From Trichoplax sp. H2 (lineage: Eukaryota > Placozoa > Uniplacotomia > Trichoplacea): a DNA stretch of 64,000 nucleotides. The first letter of the stretch is position 1. Each line of letters opens with the position of its first letter. Location: assembly GCA_003344405.1 (NCBI GenBank), contig NOWV01000004.1, forward strand, positions 744,001 through 808,000. Direction: 5' to 3'. The notes below the pieces were generated by a model that was not told the origin of the DNA, ran no database searches, and worked only from the letters and a program-made list of their open reading frames with translations. Of the stretch, positions 12,088-24,451 are shown piece by piece. The position numbers and the translations under genes are program-made.

Positions 12088-12908
12088 GATTAGCGGATAG
12101 TTAGAATCCTCTTATTTATCATGAAGTCGCTCTTTCGATTGTTGCAATCTATTAAAGTATTGGTAAATAAATAAATAAAATCTAATTTAATTTAAACTTC
12201 TGGTACAAGTTGTAAAACGCAGATTACCTGATGAATATGCAATACGCCTTTAAACAAAACTTTGGTGTAGATGTACAGTACAGTATGTACAACCTTACGT
12301 AAAGTACAGTACTGTACTGTATAGTATGTACAGTACGGTATATCTAGTGGTCTACTGTACAGTGTACAGTACTGTACTATCAACACTAGCTGTACTGTAC
12401 CGTACAGTACAGTACTGTACTGTACGCTAAGGGTCTCTACTGCACTGTACACCGTACTGTACATACTGTGTACAGCAGTGTTTGCAGTACTGTACTATGG
12501 ACAACAACTTACTGTACTGTAAGTACAGTATTTACAGTACAGTAGTACAATACAGTACAGTATGAAAACTATGAAAAAAGAAGTACTGTACTGTAGAGTA
12601 CTGTACTGTACAGTACAGTACACAGTCCTGCGACGATCATCAGCCACAGTCACTCTAGCTAATATACTGTACAGTACTGTACTGTATAAATTTAGTACTG
12701 TACTGTACAGTACATTGTACACATTATTGTTTTTATTGTACTGTATTTACGGTACTGTACTGTACGGTGCTATACAGAGTACAGGCCAAGGTCTTATTGA
12801 CCAAAGGTATTCCAGTGAAGACACCATCCGGAATGGCCGAAAGTAATATTACTCAATCGGAGCTATTAGATTTACTTGCCTCCTTCGTTAATCATTCGTA
12901 CAAGACCA
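12088..12908. repeat. Right copy of the duplicated promoter/MTMR14 exon-1 segment
   Basis: This is the counterpart of 11270-12067. It includes its own (GTACW)n array at about 12271-12785 and continues without a break into the intact MTMR14 first exon. The non-array parts are nearly identical to the left copy. Confidence 0.85.
12271..12785. repeat. (GTACW)n array upstream of MTMR14 (right copy)
   Basis: Runs of GTAC separated by A or T, with conserved unique islands (such as CCTGCGACGATCATCAGCCA) shared with the left copy. Array lengths differ between the two copies, as expected for a polymorphic simple repeat. Confidence 0.9.
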
Positions 12909-15900
12909 AGGATAACGATGTAACGGTAAAATCATAAGAGTAACGATGTAACTTATTATAGATCTGAAATTGCTGCACTATCTATTTTCTTAAACTTAAA
13001 AATTTTCGAATCTGTACTAAGCATATAACGAACGATCAAAATAACCCTCATCTACTCTACGATTACGTAATAATATGTAACAACACTACAACAGTACTCC
13101 AGTACAGCATACCAGCTATACACTGTGTAATATACAGTACACCGTATAACAGATATCAACACGGATTTTAAATATACATACGGTAGTACAGTGCTAGAGT
13201 ATTTTTGCAAAGGCAAACTGCAAGAAAAGATCATCACGGTAAAGAACACATTATACAAGTACAGTATTCGTACAGCGAATAATAAAATTTTGTATTTCGA
13301 TTCTTACTTGTTTACTTAAATACGTGTAAATTAACTTGATTCAATGCTATATGATGAAATTAATACGTCAATTTTTAATCTGCGCGCACGTAAATACGAA
13401 CAATAAATTATTCCTCGAATGTCCCTCATAGGCCGGAGTTGCATTAGAGAGGTGCAAGCATCTATGTAAATTAGATTACAGAGTGACGGTAGGAATATTT
13501 GATTTTTATTTTGGATGATTTATAAGATCATTTATGAACTGTGCGTTATAGGTAATTAAGTGCACTATTTTAATTCAAATAAATCAGATTATCAATAATT
13601 TTGGTGGAGAGTTATGCGGTCACTATCCATCCAGAATCCTATTGCTGCAGTCAAAATGCAGATCCCAAAAAACGTTAGTGAACGTGCGCTATGTGATAAG
13701 TATAGTGGTTAAATAGCTGATCTATTCTATTAAAAGCTGGATGATCCTATATGAATATGTAGAGATAATACCGAGGAGATTAGAGATTTAATGGCTAATG
13801 CCAAATTCGCAAGATGTAGATCACGCTTCGTTGTACCAGTCATACTGTACGACAAGAAGGTAAATTATAGCAATATTTTGTTACCCAATCACGGAATCTC
13901 CTTTAGGCAATTTCGATTTTACTGCTATTAAATTGCAAATTTTATTTCTTTATTATCTAATCTGCTATTGTACATGTACGGTGTTGTGTGGTATACTTTC
14001 AGCAAATCTGCCGCAGTTCTACACTAGCCAGTGCTGCTGAAATGTACGGAAGAACCAGTTGGGATGTTTATCTTGGTAAGAAAAATTTTTACTAGTTTAC
14101 GAACATGTGCGAGTATACGAGCATATACATTACTCTGTATGCAGTACTGTATTATATATATATATATACACGAATTACAACCAGCCTGATCAGGTACCTG
14201 TCTCTATGCCTTAACATTTACAGTTATGCTGGTATTGAGTAATAATAATTAAGCACTATTTACTGTCGTGTCTAATGGTTTGATCTGTACTAGCCGTGTC
14301 ATATCAAAAAATTTCTCGGCGTCAGTCGAAATATTTGATGAATCCTTAGAATTTAAACCTGGTTTATAGTATACACACAAGCTATCGTATTCGCGAATAA
14401 TGATATTCTACTGTACTGTGAATTTTAGGTGCTTCTACGATGTTAAACTATGATACTTTACGAAAAAATTCTGCGGATTCTGCACAATTTATGCAATCCA
14501 AACCTACTCGCTTTGCACTTGTATCATGTACAATAATATTAGTCCTCAATTTTCTTGATATAAAGCCAATAAAATCTTGCGACACCAATGCAATACTGTT
14601 CATATATGCTAAGACTCTTGCTTTAATATTACATCCACAATGTGGTACAGTACATGTATAGCTAGACTTACAGCACGTAATGCACTTAGCCATGACCTTC
14701 TAAGCACCCCTGAACTTTAATAAAACCACTCATTGCATACGAATTCATCCAAGGCACATTAATGCAAACCCTTAATTAATGTAACATACTAAATTTGTAA
14801 CACAGGTGGAGAATACCAAGGTCCAAGCCCACTTCGATCGATGACATCATCAGTTCGGTATGTGTTTCATCTTCTTACTCTTAATTAAGTCATAAGATAA
14901 ATCTTTTGGTCTACCTCACGTATTACCTACCATTCGATCATTTGCAGTAATGTAAATATTAACTGATTCTGAAAATGATCGATATATGTCAGTAGGAAGT
15001 TGTGTTACTAGAAACCAAACGATACTAATTACGTTATAATATTGTGTAAATTCTATTGAGAAGTTTCAAACTGATAGACTTCTTCTTAACTTTCAATAGA
15101 TACGTAGTAGACGGATTGTTATAGATACTAAGTTTTCTTCGTTATAATTACTACCTACATATAGTGAACCTCTAAATACATACAGTTATCCTCTTACATT
15201 ATCTGAGGCTATTCCGATGAGCCTTTACAACTAATTACACGTTTTATTTTAATTTGTAAAATGTCGTTTTCTCAGTAGTATCGATATCCTACGTACAATA
15301 ATCTGTATGTCTGTATATCAGTTATGTGCAATATTTTTCACTACCTAATTTAATGACAAGCTCAAAATGATACTGCATAGATGCATAATTGAACGCCTTC
15401 TTTAGGGAGGCTTTCTACACTTCTGTAAGATCTCTACTATTCACCAGTATCGACGTTGTAATGTTCTACGTACATTAAAGATGTCAGTTTTATTCTATTG
15501 ATATCGTACAGTAGACTTTTTTCCAAATGTGAGCATTTTATAGTTTAAAAGTAACCCAACAACACGCTAAACAATACTGACAAATTTTCTATCACTGTTA
15601 TACTAAATCTTATCGTTCATATTTTTTACTCTCCGCGTAAATAATCAATTGGGTCTACTACTGCACTTCTTTGCGAGTTACCAAGTAGAATTTTTTTTGT
15701 AGACAACAAATTTTGATAATTTTACTTATTCTGTGTTTCTTCTTCCCCCAGAAATGTCCCAAAGTGTTTCAAATTAAACAGTTTAGTTCTACATTCATTA
15801 CTCTCTGGTACTTCTCTTATTAGTGATTTCCTTGTTTAGTAGGCTCTTTACTCCTTACTAGCGATCAATGTTATACCTATCTTACCAACTGGAAATTCTT

Positions 15901-18547
15901 TAGTTGATCTAAGACTTACTATTTAGGATATCAGTATTTGGCTATGTATAGTAGCACATTATTACGTGTTATTATTACGTGCTGAATACCTATATGTAAT
16001 CTTTTGATCTTGAGCAACACAAATTTGTGTTCCTGATCATACCTTTCTTACCATATTTTGCTATATTTATTGGAATTCTTCTTTATTGCCATTACGACAG
16101 GAATGGTGATTTCTGTGATCGTATTCGTGGTTTTGATATAAAATTGTTAGAGAAGCTGTCCGTCAACAGAATATTTGATTTAATGATCGAAAATAAGAAA
16201 GTCAAATTTGGGATTCAGTGCGTTGTAATTTCAGATTTTTTAAATATCAACTAATGGCAGCAATACTAATATAAGCCATATAACTCTCAAATAATTAACA
16301 GAGTTACTTCTTCGGAAAAAGTGGATAAAGAACATCGCTACGATAAGTTTTCGATTATTCCATTACCGTACCCTGGATGCGAATTCTTTCGCGAGTACAA
16401 AGAGCGAAGCTACAACTCTAAGAACTTATTCTTTGATTGGAATCAAGTATTTGGAATCCGTTATCCCCCATCAAATATTTCTGAAACTAAAATAGACAAT
16501 TTCCACTGTTTAATTTAGTCTAACGCTGATGCAATAATGGACATACCAAAAGAATTTCTTTCAGCATTTGATATTGATTGGAGCACGTATAAGGTAAAAA
16601 ACTGCAAAGTAATAATATATTTGTGTTTAAATACTGTTAACTAATGACTATCTACGAAATACAGTCCTGGGATCTACTAACTCTAACAAAGAACTACCTG
16701 AAATTGATACTTGCCTGTATCGAGCAAGGTAAGTAGGCAATATGGAAGTACATATCGTTACAACTTGCAATTGTTAGCTTCTAATCAGCGAATTCATTAT
16801 ATTTGTAGTATCTATTAAGACAGTTTCATTTTTTAGATGATTCTGGAGTTCTAATTCACTGCATATCTGGATGGGATCGAACACCATTGTTTATTTCTCT
16901 TGTGAGGCTATCACTTTGGGCCGTAAGTATATCGTTGATTATAGAATATTTTCTCTCTAATACACAATAATGTTTTACACCTTTTAGGATGGTAAGATAC
17001 ACCAAAGCCTAAGCTGTCTTGAGATTCTATATATCACGGTTGCATACGATTGGCTCTTATTTGGGTAATTAAATATTAGTTTTATTAATACCCTTGCGTC
17101 TTTTTCGATTTCAACTTTACCTTGTACATTTCTTAGAATTTAACCTTAATTCAAGCCACAGACTAAATATTTATTTTTCTGATTAAATTAACTTTCTATA
17201 GGCATCAATTACCTGAAAGGCTTGATAAAGGCGAAGATGTGAGTTTTTTTCGTCTAATAGAATAAGCTGCAAGTGTGCATTAATCGTTTCTTGAACTAAA
17301 CTTTTTTGTACATAGATCTTTTATTTCTGCTTCGACTTTTTGCAATATATTACCACTGAAGAGTTCTCGAAGCCTTGTGCTGCAAAGTATTTCATAACAT
17401 ATCTAAATGTTAATGGCATACATAGAGAATTGATTGACTAATTAAAATACAAACCCTTGTAATAGATTACCGCCAGGTTCTCCTATTCGGTCAAATACCG
17501 ATATCAGATGTGAGCATTAAGTTACATATTATTATAATTGTGTTGAAGAGGTCATCGTCTTTGTTCCTTACTTATGTGATCTATAACTTACAATAACCGT
17601 AAACTCTTTCCAAAAAATCATGAATATCATATGAACTCCTGTTACATCGGTGTAGGTTCTGACGCTAGGTTTGCGAACGATCGAGGTGGTGTCAAGCACT
17701 GCGGCTACTCACAAAATTTATTATCCAGGTAGTTATTCCTATACAATGATATCAAATACGTATTTAACATTATCGGCTTTTCAATACAAAAAGAAGCCCT
17801 AGAATTATTGCAGATCAATTCCGTTTAATTTACGTTCCCCGTTGGAAAATAAAATTTTAGAGATTTGAAAGGACATGAATCCAGCGATCCTGTTTATATT
17901 GCTAGCGGAAGTAACCCCTATAATTGTTATAAAGAGGTTTTACTTAACGTAGCATCTAAGATTAATTGTCTATCGAAAGTAATATCGTTATTCAGTCTCT
18001 TAAAATTTACTTTTACTTTCTTTCACAAATCAGCTGTCATCCTCCTGTGATAGGTATAGTACTGTTATAACTGCAACAGACTGTAGAATTTTATACTCAA
18101 TATAAGTGATGTAACTCATAACTACTGCAATAATTCCTGCTTACGAGGCTCATATTATCTATTAATTACAGTTGGCAATTTATACCGGAGACCAGTAATT
18201 TAAGTACCTCGGCAGCAGCCGTGAGCCCACAGCCTTTAAATGAATTTGGAGGATTCGTAGCGAATCTGTAAGTATAGTAGTTAGAATCTTTCTAATGTGG
18301 CAATTGGCTAATAATTACAATCATTCGAATGTGTACACAAACGCTCGCTTAAGAATTAACAAATTAATTTGTTTTCATGGATAGGTCTATAAGGAGAGAG
18401 CGACTTGATAAAGTCAGGAAATTATTTATAGACGCTTATAAATCTACTATTACGTATAGAAGACAATCATCAGTTTCTGGTTACATATTTGATCAATTAA
18501 GCTCCAGTGTAGTATCTATTGTAGGAGGAAGAGGAACCTCAGTTTAA
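12833..18547 (+). CDS. MTMR14: Myotubularin-related phosphoinositide phosphatase 14 (Jumpy)
   Basis: Twenty exons join in phase to 533 residues: 12833-12925, 13432-13488, 13588-13673, 13763-13859, 14003-14075, 14806-14857, 16101-16217, 16302-16446, 16519-16593, 16665-16728, 16837-16922, 16988-17064, 17202-17238, 17316-17386, 17466-17509, 17656-17728, 17861-17936, 18034-18053, 18172-18267, 18385-18547. Signature stretches match MTMR14: FARCRSRFVVPVIL, RGFDIKLLEKLSV, ENKKVKFG, IPLPYPGCEFFREYKERSY, and the active-site loop HCISGWDRTPLF with CX5R at C295-R301 intact. MTMR14 removes the 3-phosphate of PI3P and PI(3,5)P2 and limits autophagy. The C-terminal block LSIRRERLDKVRKLFIDAYK also fits the family. 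Exon 18 is a 20-nt microexon. A broken extra copy of exon 1 lies left of the N gap. Confidence 0.94.
14448..14693 (-). other. Unexplained ORF inside MTMR14 intron 5
   Basis: An 81-codon minus-strand ORF and a 73-codon plus-strand ORF overlap here, in otherwise stop-rich intron sequence. The minus-strand peptide has Cys pairs near its N-terminus (CITCC, then CTVPHCGC) and a CINC near its end, with a balanced residue mix between them. I recognise no family, and no start context or splice partner decides it. It could be a small nested gene, a decayed exon or chance. Confidence 0.25.
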
Positions 18548-20561
18548 TAGAAGGTTATGAAAATATAACGAAGAAGTAATTATCAAATACGGATATTTAA
18601 TGGTGAACTGTATTTTTCCTTTGAAGCATTCCATCAGTTGGTGTACAGAATCAAGATAATATTTAAGCAGGGTTATCATTTTCTTTCACAACGATCAGAA
18701 TCGTAAATTTAATAGTAGTACAAATATCTGAATTTAGACTATAAAAGTATCATTTTCTAAAGTTGAATTATTATAACTATTAACCTAACTCGGTATCTTT
18801 GTTATCATCAAATTCTTTGAAATTATGCAGTGAAGAAATAATCAATTACCATTAACTGTTAGTGAAACGATTTTTATATTATGAAATATTCCCTAAATAT
18901 ACAAAATTATTATAATTTTAATCGAAGTTTTCTCTTTTACATTAATATTATTGCAATAATATGTTTCATATTATTATAAACACTTAAGATTGTGGCGATT
19001 CATAATTAATGTTATCAAGCTGTCTCCACATTTAATAGTTGATGTAATGTAAAATATTAAATTGTTAATAAAGATCAGGAATACCTGTCAAGTATTTTAT
19101 GAGGGCTAAAATGGATCTTAATTTGAAGGTATGCGTCAATATCATATTTCTAGATACAGTGCGCATATACTCGGAATGATATCACATTGGCGTGATATTT
19201 CAGCTTGAATATTCAATATACGTATTAAATGAAGCCTGTTTTAGATGTAAGTCATTGATATTTCATACTGAACATGTCATGAACAAATTTAATTCCTTTG
19301 CTATGTTCAGTTAAGGTTATATATTCTGCTACATATAACTAATGTATATAATGTAGACTCTGTTCCCTCTCATTTCGGTTATCGCTCTTAGACTTTAAAT
19401 GTACTTTGTACTTTCTACATTCTACTCTTTCTATTATATCACTGAACTACAAGATGTTGTCTTACGTAAATAGGGTTGTTATTTTCTGTTCAAATATTTA
19501 AAAATGAAAAGTTATAACTTAAACTAACGTACAAATACAGTACCTGATACCAATATCTAACATTTAAATTGAATTTTTGCTTTGCGTATAATATTCAGGA
19601 TCTCGGTTGCTCTCTCGATAAATTGTTTCTCATTCCTCAGTGTACTTTAGTTATCGTGCATCTAAGCTTACTCCTTTAGTCTTAAAGTATTACAACAGCT
19701 TACACTGCAACATTTGGTATGAAGAGTATGTTCTGGTACGTTCATAATATATATATTATTCCATGTTGAAATGAAATGCAATCCACTTTTAAGGGTGAAA
19801 CACTAGTGATATTAAATCTCTTTACTCCACACTAATCAACGCTTGATATACGGGTATTATTTACAAATTCGCTGTGTTAATAGATCCTAAATGAAGCACC
19901 GTAATTAGGGTTTGTTATTTCCCGATACTACAATGAAAATTACGAGTTAATCGTAAATAATACAGTATTATAGCCATCAAATGCATATCAATAAATAAAG
20001 CCTAAACCTGCTGTGTAACCTATAGAACTAATTTTAAAACAGTTGCCATGGTAACAGAACATTTGTTAAACTATAGGCCGTATTACCTGCCATACGCTTC
20101 GTATATCTTCTAACTTTTTTGTACTACGGTCGGATAGTTCATTAAATATAGAGTAACTTTTATTTCACAACATTAAGGTGGAACTTAGATTTATATTATT
20201 TACGATAGTCCAAAATCGATCGGTAATAGTTTATAATTATAAATTCTTTTGTGGTGATAATTTAAGGCAACGTTCTTGAAAATTTGGATTCTAATCAATT
20301 ATACACAAATTGTGAAAAGCGTCCCAAGATGGAAACCCTAGAATATGGTATTATGCACCTATATCGTGGCTTACAGGAATCATAGAACCTAGCATACTCG
20401 ACCCAACTTACACTGCATGGTAATATTTATTACTCGTATTACAGAACATCATAACGATTATAATATAATAGTAATCCATATTCTTTTACATCTAGACACA
20501 ATCTACCTCAGGATACTCACTATAAAATATACTGTATATCCGTATTAAAACATATAGCGAC
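18548..20561. other. Intergenic region between two plus-strand genes
   Basis: About 2 kb between MTMR14 and the EF-hand gene, very AT-rich. I see no convincing exon and no GTAC array, only isolated TACTG pieces. An AATAAA at 19069 is a possible distal poly(A) signal for MTMR14. Confidence 0.55.
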
Positions 20562-22899
20562 ATGTCGTACACAAGTTTTAGGCCCCCAAGTAACGAAGAT
20601 TTGGGATTAAAACGGCTGTACCGCACTCCAATAGACAAATTACCAATTTCCGAACAAATTCGTTACTATAAGCAACGAAATATGATAGATTCGAAGCTAT
20701 TTCGAATTGGTAACGCTATTTGGGGATCTCAATCACGAACTAGAATACTGAATGCTCCATATGATATTAAAAAGAGTCAGCAGTCTGTAGGCAATATTCC
20801 TCCACATGTTACATACGATCAATCAAGAGGACTTAAAAGCGCTAACAATGAAACTTATCTTACAAATCCAATCACAAAATTAACTTCACCGACCACAAGT
20901 TACACATCATGGTTACAAAACAGAATGACTATGAGAACTAATTTAAATAACATGGGTCTCAATGAAAGCTGGCTTTCTAGTAAACACAAAACCGAACTTG
21001 AGACAAGAGTACTAAGAAAGACAAGGAAACAAAAAATTACAAATACGGAATCATTTCTGATTTCTAGTGAAAAGGTATTCTATCCATGTTATCACAATTT
21101 TTAGCTTAGGAGATTATCTGTATTAAAAGTTTGTTATACTAGATTTAATCAGAAGGTACGTATTCGTTCTCCTAGACATCCAATCCACCAAGTCTACCAG
21201 ATGACTCTGAGGCAGATGCTCTGTTTCCGATATTACAACGTATTGCCTCGTATCTTCGTCGCACGAAACTCCGACCTTTAGAGTTGTTCGCTTCTGTAGA
21301 CAAAGATAAGAACTGGCAAATCAGTGCTGATGAAATGAGAAATGTCGTAAGAAAATATAAATTTCCAATATTAAATGAAGAAGTTGATTTTCTTTTGAAA
21401 GCTTTGGATGTAAATGGGGATGGAGAGATAGATTATAGAGAATTCATAAATGGATTGAAACAATTTCAAAACGAAGCTAGAGAACGGAGTAGGTCAACTA
21501 CTACATCTCTGTTATCACTATTATCAGAAGAAGGTGATAAAACTGCAAATGAAATTTTTGAAACCAGTAGCAATCAAGATGGCTCCCAAAAGCTTACATT
21601 ACCTTCGCCGTCTGATCGTCATATATCTATAATTTTAGATAACACTCCAGGTAAGTTAAAATGTACTTAAATATCTAAGGCAAGTTTAAAACTATTCAGA
21701 GTTCTTGTCCACTAATTTAATCGCAACTTAAATTTTTGTCAATAAGAATACTCTTGCAGCAAAACAAAATCGGAAAAAACTGATAAAGAAACATGTTTAC
21801 TTTGTACTGTTGCAGAAGAGAAACAATTGAAAGATAAGCGATCAAGAAAGGAAGCAAAGCTCAGAGTTATAGAAGAAGAAAACTATAAGGAATTATATCA
21901 AAAAGCTACACGTACAACAATCACTGGAGAAGTTAAAGAAGCAGTTTACTTAAAAAAGAAACAATTATTGGAAGAGTATAACAAAGCAATAGAATTATGC
22001 CGACAAGGAAACGTCTTGTTTTCAAAGGAACTCTTAAAAAGAGGTTGAGAATATTATTTAATACAACATTGATATTAAAGTAATGCTGTGGGCTTAACTC
22101 TATTTATACGAATAAAAAAATAATAGTAGGCTTCTGTTCTCAGTATTGCTAGAACCGTTTGATAAACCTGTAGCCACGTGTAAAGGGGATATAAGGCAAG
22201 GTGGTACAGATTTAATATCGTATAATCAATTAATGGGAATAAAGAAGAAGGCTAAGAAAGTCACTAAGCCGAAGTTGTCTGGCATTGAACGTATTTATCC
22301 ACCAAAACGTTACGTAACCCCGTCAAAAGATTCTATGAAGCTGTCTACTGGTTTAGCTGAAATTCAGTGTAAGACCGATTGCTGGATGACATTTGAAGAG
22401 TTTGAAAAAATTATACGGTAAGGAGCTTACCTCTGTTACAAGTTATACGCTACTTTATAAAATTATTGAACTTATTTAATTAACTAATACCGTAATCAGT
22501 GAAGTATGATACCGTACAACTTTGGTTATCTTAGATGCGATTAGTAAAATTACTTTGTACTTAAGTTTTCACTAATACTAACTACGTGACACAATCTATT
22601 TAATATTTTCGAATAGTGACATTCCCATAAACAAATTTCTTGTCGATCGGCCACGGCATGATTCATTTTGGCCAGGACAAATTGTTAGCAAAGTGCGTCT
22701 TTACCTTGATATAAATAATTTGTCAAAGTCTTCGAATAATGGTTTGTTTGCCGTCATTAACAATAACTCCAGCATTGGTTCAGGGATAAAATCAAATCAT
22801 CGGAGACATGATCTGCAGCAACATGAACATGTTACGGGAAAAAATTTCAGTTATATACAGTATGGTGGATTAGAACTGAGAAAATCTTACGTTTTATGA
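20562..22899 (+). CDS. EF-hand protein, EFCAB12-like
   Basis: Five exons join in phase to 590 residues: 20562-21074, 21176-21650, 21816-22043, 22144-22417, 22617-22899. Two adjacent canonical EF-hand loops are visible: DKDKNWQISADE at about residues 213-224 and DVNGDGEIDYRE at about 249-260, both with acidic or polar residues at loop positions 1, 3, 5, 9 and 12, so calcium binding is likely. The N-terminal 170 residues are basic and low in hydrophobics, and a Lys/Glu-rich helical stretch follows the EF hands in exon 3. Length and single-pair layout resemble EFCAB12 (about 570 residues in human), but I cannot confirm that by alignment. There is no signal peptide or membrane segment. The ATG at 20562 is the first in an open 513-nt exon. 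Confidence 0.85.
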
Positions 22900-24451
22900 T
22901 AGCACACCTATTATATTAAATTTTCAAAATTAAAAGTCCATAAAAGCATTTCTTCTTTCATAGAAATATATAACTGATCATTGACTTCTGGAAATTTCTC
23001 CTTAAATATCAATAAATTAACTAAGAGGTGTTGCATATATTGACTTTAAGTGTTAAATGATACATAATTTCAATTTAATAATTTATTAAAATTTTTAAAA
23101 TTGTGAATAAATTAAATAAGCAGAGTATCGCGAAATCCTTCAAAGCGGACTAATTTTAGAGTTCCTAAATCGAATAATAGATATTATGCAAAGAAACCTT
23201 GAGACATGTTGGTTGCGTAAGAGCTTTCTTAACCGATTGACACAAAATTTTTAGTAGAGTTCCAATAGAAGATTTTAAATATGTAATGTTAGATCCTTTA
23301 ATCCTCGTAAGGCACAACATTATTTAACCGGTACAGTATTCTTTATTCTACTGCTTTACTTTTATAACTAGTATACATGGCCAAAAAGTTACAGCAAAAT
23401 TATTGAGTGTTATTATAGTAGCCTAGTTAAGTACTTACAGCATCAATATTGCTTTACTTGCAATGATTCATCACTTAATCATATTCTGTACTTTAATTAA
23501 AGTAGCTTTTGACAAAAATTTGATCGTTTGTTCTATTATTTTTGACTATGTTGACGAAAGTTGAAATTGTATCTTTCAAATATGCCGCAGATAGCAGGCG
23601 ATATTTTTGTACACTACAGTACTACTTAAGTGCTGAATGTAAATTATTGCAAATATTCATAAAATAAAATAAGATTTAGGTGAGATATATATTACTCTCT
23701 TCTAAAAATCTGAAAATTACTTTGGTACTACCTATAAATTAATATTAAGCAACATAGATTGTTGATATGCTGATCTAAAGATAATCGACCTATAGATTCT
23801 TATATTGAACCCAATATCATCAGTATTATCAAAAATAAACCTCAAATTCATTTATCCTTATTAACAATATTCATTAATTTATTTATTTATTTTAATCAAT
23901 CACCTTTATAGCGATCAAACTATATACAGATCTTGTTTATGCTTTATCTCAAAGAGTATGTACATATAATATTGCATATTACCAGTGAAGGAATATATTT
24001 ATCAAACGACTTCAAATACTACACGTATGTCGTACGCACTTATTCTTAATACTAAAAAAACTAAATCATGATAGTTATACAGTTACAGTCTTTGATAATA
24101 CAGTAGCAGATATTTTTGCAGTTTATGTTACGACTAATGCAAACACTCTGCCTTAAATTGATTTTAAGAAAACTTTGGAAATGCTTTTAGTTTGATAATG
24201 TAGATAAATTGATATTAAAAGCGAATTAAGCTCTAACATTCGGGTTACTTTTCTATTTTAACTAAGATACTTCGATCCAAAGAAAAGATATAGAAAATAA
24301 AAAAATAACGTCATCGCAATAATCTTTTATGGCTAAGCTAATAAAATATCTGAAGAATCTTAATGTCTGGTATAGGAACTTTTTAATTGGTTAAGGGAAA
24401 TTATTTAAGTTTACAGCTCATAGATATGAGGTACAAGAAACGTTTACACCA
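22900..24451. other. Convergent intergenic region
   Basis: AT-rich spacer between the 3' ends of the EF-hand gene and the minus-strand coiled-coil gene. No exon, RNA gene or repeat block is apparent beyond short A/T runs and one GTAC-rich piece near 23610. Confidence 0.55.
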
